DNA from: Pseudorhodoferax soli | GTDB lineage: Bacteria; Pseudomonadota; Gammaproteobacteria; Burkholderiales; Burkholderiaceae_C | Direction: 5' to 3' | DNA: 64,000 nt | Assembly (NCBI RefSeq): GCF_003337555.1 | Contig: NZ_QPJK01000016.1 | Coordinates: forward strand, 62,001 to 126,000 | Shown: positions 8,466 to 14,912 of the stretch, piece after piece | Layout of the letters: each line of letters starts with the position of its first letter | Position numbering within the stretch: the stretch's first letter is position 1 | Position numbers and translations under genes: made by a program | Notes under the pieces: generated by a model | Told to the model about the DNA's origin: nothing | Database searches by the model: none | The model's input: the letters and a program-made list of their open reading frames with translations, nothing else

Positions 8466-9274
8466 ACACGACCACCACCCCACCGCTGGGCACCTGCACG
8501 CTGGTCGGCGCAGGCCCAGGCGACCCCGAACTGCTGACGCTCAAGGCCGTCAAGGCCATCCAGGCCGCGACCGTGCTGTTGGTCGACGACCTGGTCAACG
8601 ACGCTGTGCTGGCCTGGGCGAGGCCCGAGGCCCGCATCGTCCATGTGGGCAAGCGCGGCGGCTGCAAAAGCACGCCGCAGGCCTTCATCGAGAAGCTCAT
8701 GGTGACGGCCGTGCGCGACGGTGAGCACGTGGTGCGCCTGAAGGGTGGCGACCCCTTCATCTTCGGCCGCGGTGGCGAGGAGATCGAGCACCTGCGTGCC
8801 GAAGGCATCGCCTGCCAGGTGGTCAACGGCATCACGGCGGGGCTGGCGGCCGTCACCTCGCTCGGTGTGCCGCTCACGCACCGCGACCATGCGCACGGCG
8901 TGGTGTTCATGACGGGTCATGCCAAGCCGGGCCATGCGGCCATGGACTGGCGCGCCGTCGGCGCCAGCGCGCATGCGCTGGGCCTGACCTTGGTCGTGTA
9001 CATGGGAGTGGGTGCCGCCGAACAGATCGCCGACGGCCTGCTGCAGGCCATGCCGGCCGACACGCCCGTCGCCATCATCGAAAACGCCAGCAAGCCGGAA
9101 CAACGCCACGCGACAGCGCGGCTGGGCCAGCTCATCAGCACCTTGAACGACAGCGGGCTCGGCAGCCCCGCCGTGATCGTGGTGGGCGACGTGCTGCGTG
9201 CCATGGCCTCGGCGGAGTTCACGGCCCAGACTTCGGCGCTCGCCATGCACCAGGAAGAACGCCGCCTGGGCTGA
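8462..9274 (+). CDS. cobA: Uroporphyrinogen-III C-methyltransferase (SUMT)
   Basis: This enzyme makes precorrin-2 from uroporphyrinogen III with S-adenosylmethionine, the first step towards siroheme (or cobalamin). The 270-aa protein shows the family motifs VGAGPGDPELLTLKA at the N-terminus and VRLKGGDPFIFGRGGEE in the middle. It is the stand-alone methyltransferase rather than the trifunctional CysG. The ATG at 8462 overlaps the ybiB stop by four bases. Placement at the end of the nitrate operon fits a supply of siroheme for an assimilatory nitrite reductase, which itself is not in the window. No terminator was recognised in the 155 nt that follow. Confidence 0.94.
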   Translation: MNTTTTPPLGTCTLVGAGPGDPELLTLKAVKAIQAATVLLVDDLVNDAVLAWARPEARIVHVGKRGGCKSTPQAFIEKLMVTAVRDGEHVVRLKGGDPFIFGRGGEEIEHLRAEGIACQVVNGITAGLAAVTSLGVPLTHRDHAHGVVFMTGHAKPGHAAMDWRAVGASAHALGLTLVVYMGVGAAEQIADGLLQAMPADTPVAIIENASKPEQRHATARLGQLISTLNDSGLGSPAVIVVGDVLRAMASAEFTAQTSALAMHQEERRLG

Positions 9275-9429
9275 CAGGTGGTGAGCCTGCCGGCCTTGCT
9301 GCACAAGTCGTGGCAAGAAAGAGGGTCACCACGTGCAAGTCGCGGTCCGGCGCCGAGTCCCAAACGAGCAAACAGCCGCCAACAGTTCGTCGCTGACCCC
9401 CTCTACCCGAACGACGACCTGGCCCGCCT

Positions 9430-10524
9430 TCAGCCCGCCTGCTGGATGCCAGTCCGCGCCGGGAAGCGCGCCATGTAGGCTTTGCGGATCAGGTGCGGAA
9501 GCAGCAAGTGCAGTGGCATGCGCAGCCAGTGCGAGCGCACATAGAGTAGCCAGCGGGCGAGACGAGCCGTCGGGCTGTCGCAGCTCGGGTGGTTGGGCCG
9601 CACCGCCTGTTCAAGCAGTGCCGCAACGAGCGACGTGGCGAGCCCGCGGGAAAGGTACGCATCCAACGCGGCCGTTGCTTCGCTTGGAAGGGGCAAACCG
9701 AAGAGGCGCTGCACCTGATGGAGCAGGTGGAACAGCGGCTCCTCCAGGCCCAGCTCCCTGGCACGCGCCAGCAACGCAGACCAGAACGCAGGCTCGCGGC
9801 CGAAGTGCAGCAGCAGGTCGCGCAGGTCGAGCAGGTCGCGCAGCCCATGGTCGAACTCGCTCTCCTGGTACAGATGGAGGGCACTGTGCAGCACCATGTC
9901 CTCGGGACCAAGGACGAAAAGGCCGCTCGAGCCGACCGGCCGGACACGCTCGAGCAAGCGCTTCGCATCGACCTTGAAACGCGAAGTCGGCGGCGCAATC
10001 GTGTGGTGCAGGTCGATCACGCTGCCGCGTTGCACATGCCGCAACGGCGGCACCTCGTGCATCCACTCGCGGTAGTAGCGCTGGTTGTAGGCGTCGCGCT
10101 CCTCGCTGATCCAGCCGCCCGCCAGCAACGCCCCCTCTACCACGGCGATCTGGCCACGCTCGACCATGATGTCGAGGTCGGAAAATATGCGCGCGCGTGC
10201 CGGTGGGAGTTCCGCGAACAGGTACGCCGCGCCCTTCAGCAGTACCACCGGAGTTGTCAGACCATGCAGCGCGCGTCGCATATGGGCCACTTCGGCCAGC
10301 ACGTCATGACGCTGCCGCTGCACGAGACGCAGGGCGCCTCGAAGATAGTGCTGCTGCGGCGAAGGCAGCGAGGCAAGGCCGCCGTCCTGGTCCTCGAAAT
10401 GACGAGCCAGCCGAGGCAGCAGGCGGGCACGCCGCGCCTGACCCATCAATATTTCCCAGTCGGCCGGCGAAAATTGTTCCGTCCTGACCTGGGCTTTCCA
10501 AACGCTGCTCAACAGATCAGTCAT
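9430..10524 (-). CDS. Nucleotidyltransferase family protein of an HPr-rel-A-type cassette
   Basis: The 364-aa product has a nucleotidyltransferase core of the 'uncharacterised nucleotidyltransferase' type. K97-G98 are followed by the metal-binding pair D116 and D118 in FSDLDIM. The rest is Leu/Arg-rich and probably helical. Substrate and transferred nucleotide are unknown. The ATG at 10524 overlaps the stop of the HprK-like gene by eight bases; an alternative start at 10548 would overlap more. It is the last gene of the minus-strand cassette 12399-9430. Such NTases co-occur with HprK-related kinase A and PqqD-like proteins in other proteobacteria. A role in modifying a protein or peptide is inference. 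Confidence 0.8.
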   Translation of the reverse strand: MTDLLSSVWKAQVRTEQFSPADWEILMGQARRARLLPRLARHFEDQDGGLASLPSPQQHYLRGALRLVQRQRHDVLAEVAHMRRALHGLTTPVVLLKGAAYLFAELPPARARIFSDLDIMVERGQIAVVEGALLAGGWISEERDAYNQRYYREWMHEVPPLRHVQRGSVIDLHHTIAPPTSRFKVDAKRLLERVRPVGSSGLFVLGPEDMVLHSALHLYQESEFDHGLRDLLDLRDLLLHFGREPAFWSALLARARELGLEEPLFHLLHQVQRLFGLPLPSEATAALDAYLSRGLATSLVAALLEQAVRPNHPSCDSPTARLARWLLYVRSHWLRMPLHLLLPHLIRKAYMARFPARTGIQQAG

Positions 10525-11449
10525 CGCGGCGTTGCGTGAGCGCAGCATCGGCGAGCCGGTCGAACACGGCCACTGCGTCGTCCAGTCGGCCGTAACTGAA
10601 CTGATAGCAGTCGCTCATCCCGATCATCGCCGTCAGCGCTTCGAAACCAGTCAGCCCGAGCAGCGTGTAGTTGAACGAGTTGCTGCCAAGCTCAAGCACA
10701 CTGTGACCGCGTGGGCGCTGCACGAGTTCGGCAGGAGCATCGGCCACGTACTTTGGAAAGATGACCCAGCGCGGCACGGCCGTCTCGCCCATGCGATCCA
10801 ATGCAGCGACCGGCACCTTCATGTGGGTCACCGAGCCCTTCGTCGTGCCGTGTGTGGTGCGGCTGAACACCGCATCGGGGACAAAAGCTCCAATCACCTC
10901 GATCGACTTGTTCTTCAGGCTGATCGGCCGCACAGCAGGCGTGATCGCCGCACCGTCCAGGCTGACGAGGGCGATCTCGTCGGACAACAGCCGCCAACCG
11001 CGGTGCACAAGGCCTGCACACAGCGTGCTCTTTCCAGATCCTGGCGGCGCAGCCAACACGGCGGCGAAACCGTTGCGCTCAACGACCGCGGCGTGCAGCA
11101 TCAAGTACTGGTGCGCCCGCGTTGAGACGCACCAGTTCATCGCCCATTCGAGTTGCGGATAAGCGTGCGATTGCGGCAGCGGTTCGAACGGATAGAAGCC
11201 GTCTGTGCTGAAGCGGACTTGGCGGTGCCACCACCGATGGATCCCTGCGCCAGGTTCCATCACGAGGGAAAAATCGGCAAAGCTGGCCGGATCGTCAAGA
11301 GGATAGTCTGCGTAAAGAACGCGCAGGCCATCAACGATCGGCGGCAGGGTCGACTTGATGCGGTAGCCGAACGGCCCCGCGCGGATCACAAGCTCGCCCT
11401 CTGCAAGCCGGCGCCGAAGCGACGCATCCGTCAAGCTCGCCAGGATCAC
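10517..11449 (-). CDS. HprK-related kinase A (HPr kinase/phosphorylase-like P-loop protein)
   Basis: The 310-aa product resembles the C-terminal catalytic half of HPr kinase/phosphorylase. LHAAVVERNG leads into Walker A (AAPPGSGKST, residues 133-142), then the acidic LLSDEIALV segment (D157, E158) and the RPISLKNKS region. No HPr gene is nearby, so the phospho-acceptor is probably something else. The start is taken as the GTG at 11449, which overlaps the TGA of the PqqD-like gene (GTGA) and has GGAG five bases upstream. A longer ATG frame from 11536 would overlap that gene by 90 nt. The match is to the family called HprK-related kinase A, whose function is unknown. Confidence 0.82.
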   Translation of the reverse strand: MILASLTDASLRRRLAEGELVIRAGPFGYRIKSTLPPIVDGLRVLYADYPLDDPASFADFSLVMEPGAGIHRWWHRQVRFSTDGFYPFEPLPQSHAYPQLEWAMNWCVSTRAHQYLMLHAAVVERNGFAAVLAAPPGSGKSTLCAGLVHRGWRLLSDEIALVSLDGAAITPAVRPISLKNKSIEVIGAFVPDAVFSRTTHGTTKGSVTHMKVPVAALDRMGETAVPRWVIFPKYVADAPAELVQRPRGHSVLELGSNSFNYTLLGLTGFEALTAMIGMSDCYQFSYGRLDDAVAVFDRLADAALTQRRDD

Positions 11450-11727
11450 CGGGTCTCCGCTCGGACCAGACCAAGGCCGCTCAGAAATTCGAGACCCGTC
11501 ATGACACGCGGAACCAACACCTCGGCTTCCGGCCATTGCAGATCAGCGCGGATCTGCGTTTCGATCTCAGGCAGACTCAGTGGCCCACTCTCGAGCGCCA
11601 TCAGGCTGGCTGCCATCAAAGCGTCCGCGACCAAGGTCTGCGCCGAGCTTTCATCAAAGATCACCCATTCATCGCCCCACTGCCGCCAATGCAGAACCGC
11701 CAGTTCGTTCAGCTGCCAACGCTCCAT
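11446..11727 (-). CDS. PqqD-like peptide chaperone of an HPr-rel-A-type system
   Basis: The 93-aa product fits the PqqD-like or RiPP-recognition-element fold: a short beta-rich start (WQLNELAVLHWRQWGDEWVIFDE) then three predicted helices with a winged-helix look. PqqD-type proteins bind leader peptides and present them to modifying enzymes. It is translationally coupled by a GTGA overlap to the HprK-like kinase, which suggests they work as a pair. It starts 48 nt after the exported protein gene, and no good Shine-Dalgarno sequence is visible. The family assignment rests on length, pattern and the neighbouring kinase and NTase. Confidence 0.75.
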   Translation of the reverse strand: MERWQLNELAVLHWRQWGDEWVIFDESSAQTLVADALMAASLMALESGPLSLPEIETQIRADLQWPEAEVLVPRVMTGLEFLSGLGLVRAETR

Positions 11728-11775
11728 CGAACGGCTACGGCCCGATGGCAGGCAGACAAAGCGTGCCGTATGCGC

Positions 11776-12399
11776 TCAAAGATTCTCCAGATAGGTCGTG
11801 AAGAAGCTGTACGCATTCTGGTTGCCCGTCAGATAGAAGCCGAGCACCTCGGACGAAGTGTAGGGAAAACCGTAAGGGAGCAGTGCCCCTTGCTCGCCCG
11901 CCTTCGCGTTGAGGTAGGCGCAGAGCCAATGGCGCTCGGACGTGCTTGCGTACGTCGACTTGCTCATCAGCTCGAACAGCGTCAGCGATCGCAAATTGGA
12001 TGGCGCCATGGTCAACACGGTCGAAACCTTCTCCCTCCAATCCACAGGCCACGGCCGTTTAGGCTCACCGGTCTTGTTGGACTGGCCCCACCATCCGGGG
12101 CTTTTACCGCCCGCCGGAACCCTCTCCGTATCTGGACCGAAGGAATGGGCGGCCGACTGCACGCCAGACAAAGTACACAGCCCCTCCTTACCGCTTGTTC
12201 CAATGCAGGTATAGACGGTCGATTGCGAGGTCGCCAATGCACCGATCGGCGTCAGTGCAGCCAATGCGGTCGCACTTGCGGTGGTCCCGCGGAGCAGTAG
12301 TCGGCGACGGGCCAAGGCCGCGCTCGACATGCCGTGAGCGGCCGACTGGTGGTCGTCGCTCGGCCGCGAATTATCCTGAACTGGAGACATATTGCTCAT
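11776..12399 (-). CDS. Exported protein of unknown function, first gene of the HPr-rel-A-type cassette (candidate modification target)
   Basis: I do not recognise this 207-aa protein. Its N-terminus is Ser/Asp/Gln-rich. A Tat-like signal follows: RRR at 31-33, LLLRG, then a hydrophobic run at 41-54 ending in ALA, a plausible signal peptidase site near residue 56. The mature part has cysteines C65, C75 and C160, a Trp-rich middle (PGWWGQ, DWREK) and an aromatic C-terminus (FYLTGNQNAYSFFTTYLENL). The start has GAGG six bases upstream. It heads the cassette with the PqqD-like, HprK-like and nucleotidyltransferase genes, so it may be the substrate they modify before export. That is inference from order and spacing only. 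Confidence 0.7.
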   Translation of the reverse strand: MSNMSPVQDNSRPSDDHQSAAHGMSSAALARRRLLLRGTTASATALAALTPIGALATSQSTVYTCIGTSGKEGLCTLSGVQSAAHSFGPDTERVPAGGKSPGWWGQSNKTGEPKRPWPVDWREKVSTVLTMAPSNLRSLTLFELMSKSTYASTSERHWLCAYLNAKAGEQGALLPYGFPYTSSEVLGFYLTGNQNAYSFFTTYLENL

Positions 12400-12745
12400 A
12401 TTGAACCTCGACAGAAGCGACGGTCATCCCAAATTCAGACGTCACCGCACACCTGAAGATCGATATTTCATCGCGATAAAGAACTCAGAAGCAATTTCCG
12501 GGCCGTCGTCATCAGCGACCCTTTTCTTGTTTTAAATTAAGGGCTTAAGAAAAATTGCCGCAAAATAATCGGAACATGCAGCTTACAAGTGTAAGCTCCG
12601 TCGACGAGCATTCGAGCGCTGAAGCCTCGCTCGTTCGCGCCACTTTTGCGCATTACTGCACCGCCGCGCTGCCAGTTGGCATTGCCAATGCCGACCGCAC
12701 TCCAATCGCCCCGCAACACGCGCAGATCGCGTACGCAACCGATCC
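12400..12745. other. AT-rich divergent spacer between the HPr-rel-A-type cassette and the BaiN-type gene
   Basis: This 346-nt stretch holds no convincing gene. By direct count, 12481-12600 contains 52 G/C in 120 bases (43%), far below the surrounding coding DNA. It includes the run TTTTAAATTAA near 12530 and an operator-like dyad at 12581-12596. On the minus strand, TTGCTT (revcomp of 12490-12495) and TGAAAT 18 bases later could be a weak promoter for the cassette, but this is only a 4-of-6 match at -10. Regulation of both flanking genes is likely to be located here. Confidence 0.6.
12581..12596. promoter_or_regulatory. Operator-like dyad GCTTACA-AG-TGTAAGC
   Basis: A perfect 7-2-7 inverted repeat, 16 bases long, lies in the AT-rich spacer, 150 nt before the BaiN-type gene and 181 nt before the start of the cassette. 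The core TTACA-N2-TGTAA is the kind of site bound by TetR-type or similar dimeric repressors. No regulator gene is adjacent. There is no T-run, so a terminator is unlikely. Confidence 0.4.
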
Positions 12746-13948
12746 ATGGACCACTTCGACGTCACCATCCTCGGCGCCGGCGCCGCCGGCCTGTTCTGCG
12801 CCGGCATCGCAGGCCAGCGCGGCCTGCGGGTTCTGCTGCTGGACCACAGCGCCAAAGTCGCGGAGAAAATCCGCATCTCCGGCGGCGGCCGGGCCAACTT
12901 CACGAACATGGAGGTCGGCCCGCGCAACTTCCTGTCCGACAACCCCAACTTCTGCCGCGGAGCGCTCGCTCGCTTCACGCCTCGGCAGTTCATCGCGCTG
13001 CTGCAGCGCGATGGCATCGGTTTCCACGAGAAGCACCGCGGCCAACTGTTCTGCGACCGCTCGGCCGAGGACCTGATCGACCTGCTGCTGCGCGAATGCG
13101 CGGCCGGCCAAGTGACGCGCTGGCAACCCTGCGCCGTGCACGAGGTGCGCACCGGCGACACACCCGCGCGTTACGTGCTGTCTACCGACCGCGGCGAGGT
13201 GCATTCCCATTCTGTGGTGGTCGCGACCGGTGGCCTGTCCATCCCCAAGATCGGCGCCAGCGACTTCGGCTACCGCCTTGCGCGCCAGTTCGGGCTGCGC
13301 CTGGTCGAGCAGCGGCCGGCGCTGGTGCCCTTGACTTTCGACGAGCGGGCCTGGCAGTCCTTCGCGCAACTGGCCGGACTTTCCCTGCCCGTGGACATCG
13401 CAACAGGGGAGAAGAAGGCCCGCACCAGTTTCTCGGAAGACCTGCTGTTCACGCACCGCGGCCTGAGCGGCCCGGCGGTGCTGCAAATCTCGAGCTACTG
13501 GAAGCCCGGGACGCCCATCGGCGTGGACCTCTCTCCACAGACCGCACTGCAGCCCACCCTACAGGAAGCCAAGCTCAGCACACGACGCCTGCTTCCAAAT
13601 GTGCTGGGCGAGCACCTGCCCGCGCGCCTCGCCGCCGCCTGGACGAGCGCCGATGCAACTTGGCAAAGGCCGATCAACGAGACGGCCGACAAGGCGCTCA
13701 ACGCTCTGGCCAGCAGCCTGCACGCCTGGCAGGTCACGCCCACCGGCACCGAGGGCTATCGCAAGGCCGAGGTCACCGCCGGCGGGGTGGACACGCGTGA
13801 CCTGTCGTCTCAGACCATGGAGTCGCGCCAGCCCGGCCTGTACTTCATCGGCGAAGTGGTCGACGTAACGGGCTGGCTTGGTGGTTACAACTTCCAATGG
13901 GCTTGGTCCAGCGCGTACAGTTGTGCCCACGCCCTCGCATTGCCATGA
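12746..13948 (+). CDS. BaiN/HI0933-type NAD(P)/FAD-dependent oxidoreductase
   Basis: The 400-aa flavoprotein belongs to the HI0933/YhiN/BaiN family ('aminoacetone oxidase family FAD-binding enzyme'). It starts with the dinucleotide motif VTILGAGAAGLFCA and has the family motif KIRISGGGRANFTNM at about residues 39-53. Near the C-terminus it shows GLYFIGEVVDVTGWLGGYNFQWAW, which closes the FAD site. Physiological substrates are uncertain for most members. The ATG at 12746 has no strong ribosome-binding site. It reads away from the HPr-rel-A cassette and is followed after 118 nt by rpsU, which has its own promoter. Confidence 0.88.
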   Translation: MDHFDVTILGAGAAGLFCAGIAGQRGLRVLLLDHSAKVAEKIRISGGGRANFTNMEVGPRNFLSDNPNFCRGALARFTPRQFIALLQRDGIGFHEKHRGQLFCDRSAEDLIDLLLRECAAGQVTRWQPCAVHEVRTGDTPARYVLSTDRGEVHSHSVVVATGGLSIPKIGASDFGYRLARQFGLRLVEQRPALVPLTFDERAWQSFAQLAGLSLPVDIATGEKKARTSFSEDLLFTHRGLSGPAVLQISSYWKPGTPIGVDLSPQTALQPTLQEAKLSTRRLLPNVLGEHLPARLAAAWTSADATWQRPINETADKALNALASSLHAWQVTPTGTEGYRKAEVTAGGVDTRDLSSQTMESRQPGLYFIGEVVDVTGWLGGYNFQWAWSSAYSCAHALALP

Positions 13949-13956
13949 ATGCGCGC

Positions 13957-13962
13957 TATAAT
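13957..13962 (+). promoter_or_regulatory. -10 element of the rpsU promoter
   Basis: A perfect TATAAT lies 104 nt upstream of the rpsU start. The -35 region at normal spacing is poor; TTGCCA at 13940-13945 is too close. Transcription would start around 13969, giving a leader of about 98 nt for S21. Confidence 0.5.
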
Positions 13963-14066
13963 GCTTGGCTAACTCCGGCCTACCCTCAGCGGGCCATATG
14001 CTTTTGAGTTGAGGAAACCCCGGCCACGGCTCCCGATCTTGCCCGGCCAATCAGCCAACGAGATAC

Positions 14067-14279
14067 ATGACCACCATTCGCGTTAAAGAAAACGAGCCGT
14101 TCGACGTCGCACTGCGCCGCTTCAAGCGCACCATCGAAAAACTGGGCCTGCTGACCGACCTGCGCGCCCGCGAGTTCTATGAGAAGCCCACGGCCGAGCG
14201 CAAGCGCAAGAAGGCTGCTGCCGTGAAGCGCCACTACAAGCGCGTGCGCAGCATGCAGCTGCCCAAGAAGCTGTACTGA
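14067..14279 (+). CDS. rpsU: 30S ribosomal protein S21
   Basis: The 70-aa, strongly basic product is ribosomal protein S21, which helps the small subunit in translation initiation. The opening [21 protein letters not shown] and the Arg/Lys-rich tail are diagnostic, and the length is typical. A consensus -10 box lies at 13957, and an intrinsic terminator follows the gene at 14309. The usual macromolecular synthesis order, rpsU then yqeY, is kept. Confidence 0.98.
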
Positions 14280-14308
14280 TCCAGCACCCGACCGGCTCAC
14301 GGTTGAAG

Positions 14309-14341
14309 GCCCGCCCTGGTGCATCCAGCGCGGGCTTTTTT
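14309..14341 (+). terminator. Intrinsic terminator after rpsU
   Basis: GCCCGC (14309-14314) pairs with GCGGGC (14330-14335), and the inner CTGG/CCAG pair extends the stem past one mismatch to a 5-nt loop. Six T residues follow (14336-14341). It sits 19 bases before the yqeY start, so yqeY expression would depend on read-through or its own promoter. Confidence 0.88.
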
Positions 14342-14359
14342 CATTCACAGGATTGCACC

Positions 14360-14818
14360 ATGGACAACACCCCGACCCTCAAGGACCGCATCACCCAGGA
14401 CATGAAGGACGCCATGCGTGCCAAGGACGCCGAGCGCCTTTCCACCATCCGCCTGCTGCTGGCCGCGCTGAAGCAAAAGGAAGTGGACGAGCGCATCACG
14501 CTGGACGACGTTGCCGTCGTCGCCATCGTGGACAAACTGATCAAGCAGCGCAAGGACTCCATCACCGCTTTCGCGCAAGCCGGCCGCCAGGACCTGGCCG
14601 ACAAGGAAGCTGCCGAGCAGCGTGTGCTGCAGGCCTATCTGCCCGAGCGCATGGACGCCGATGCCGTGCTGGCCGCCGTGCGCGCCTTGGTGGCCCGCCT
14701 CGACGCCAAGGGCCCCGGCGACATGGGCCGCGTGATGGCCGCGGCCAAGGCCGAACTGGCCGGCAAGGCGGAGATGGCCCATGTGTCTGCAGCCGTCAAG
14801 CAGGCTCTGGCCGGCTGA
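14360..14818 (+). CDS. GatB/YqeY domain-containing protein
   Basis: The 152-aa product is a YqeY-type protein, related to the tail domain of the GatB subunit of tRNA-dependent amidotransferases. It shows the family pattern LKDRITQDMKDAMRAKD, STIRLLLAALKQKEVDE and the C-terminal GDMGRVMAAAKAELAGKA. YqeY proteins bind tRNA-like RNA in theory, but their job is unknown. The ATG at 14360 gives the typical N-terminus. It is commonly between rpsU and dnaG; here an envelope protein gene follows instead. Confidence 0.93.
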   Translation: MDNTPTLKDRITQDMKDAMRAKDAERLSTIRLLLAALKQKEVDERITLDDVAVVAIVDKLIKQRKDSITAFAQAGRQDLADKEAAEQRVLQAYLPERMDADAVLAAVRALVARLDAKGPGDMGRVMAAAKAELAGKAEMAHVSAAVKQALAG

Positions 14819-14856
14819 ACTTGCCAAGGTTTACAGGTCTTTGCACACCCGCAGGC

Positions 14857-14885
14857 GAACCAAAACGCGACCTCGCGCGTTCTAA
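14857..14885 (+). promoter_or_regulatory. Possible ECF (sigma-E-like) promoter before the FecR/DUF6600 gene
   Basis: GAACCA (14857-14862) and TCTAA (14881-14885) are separated by 18 bases, similar to sigma-E elements GAACTT and TCTGA with a slightly long spacer. A sigma-E promoter would fit an envelope protein. The match is partial, so this is tentative. Confidence 0.3.
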
Positions 14886-14912
14886 CGTTCTCAGCTGGAA
14901 AGGAGGCCCGCC

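Noticed and set aside
10517-11536. A longer ATG start for the HprK-like gene
   Set aside because: It would overlap the PqqD-like gene by 90 nt. The GTG at 11449 has a Shine-Dalgarno sequence and a GTGA overlap.
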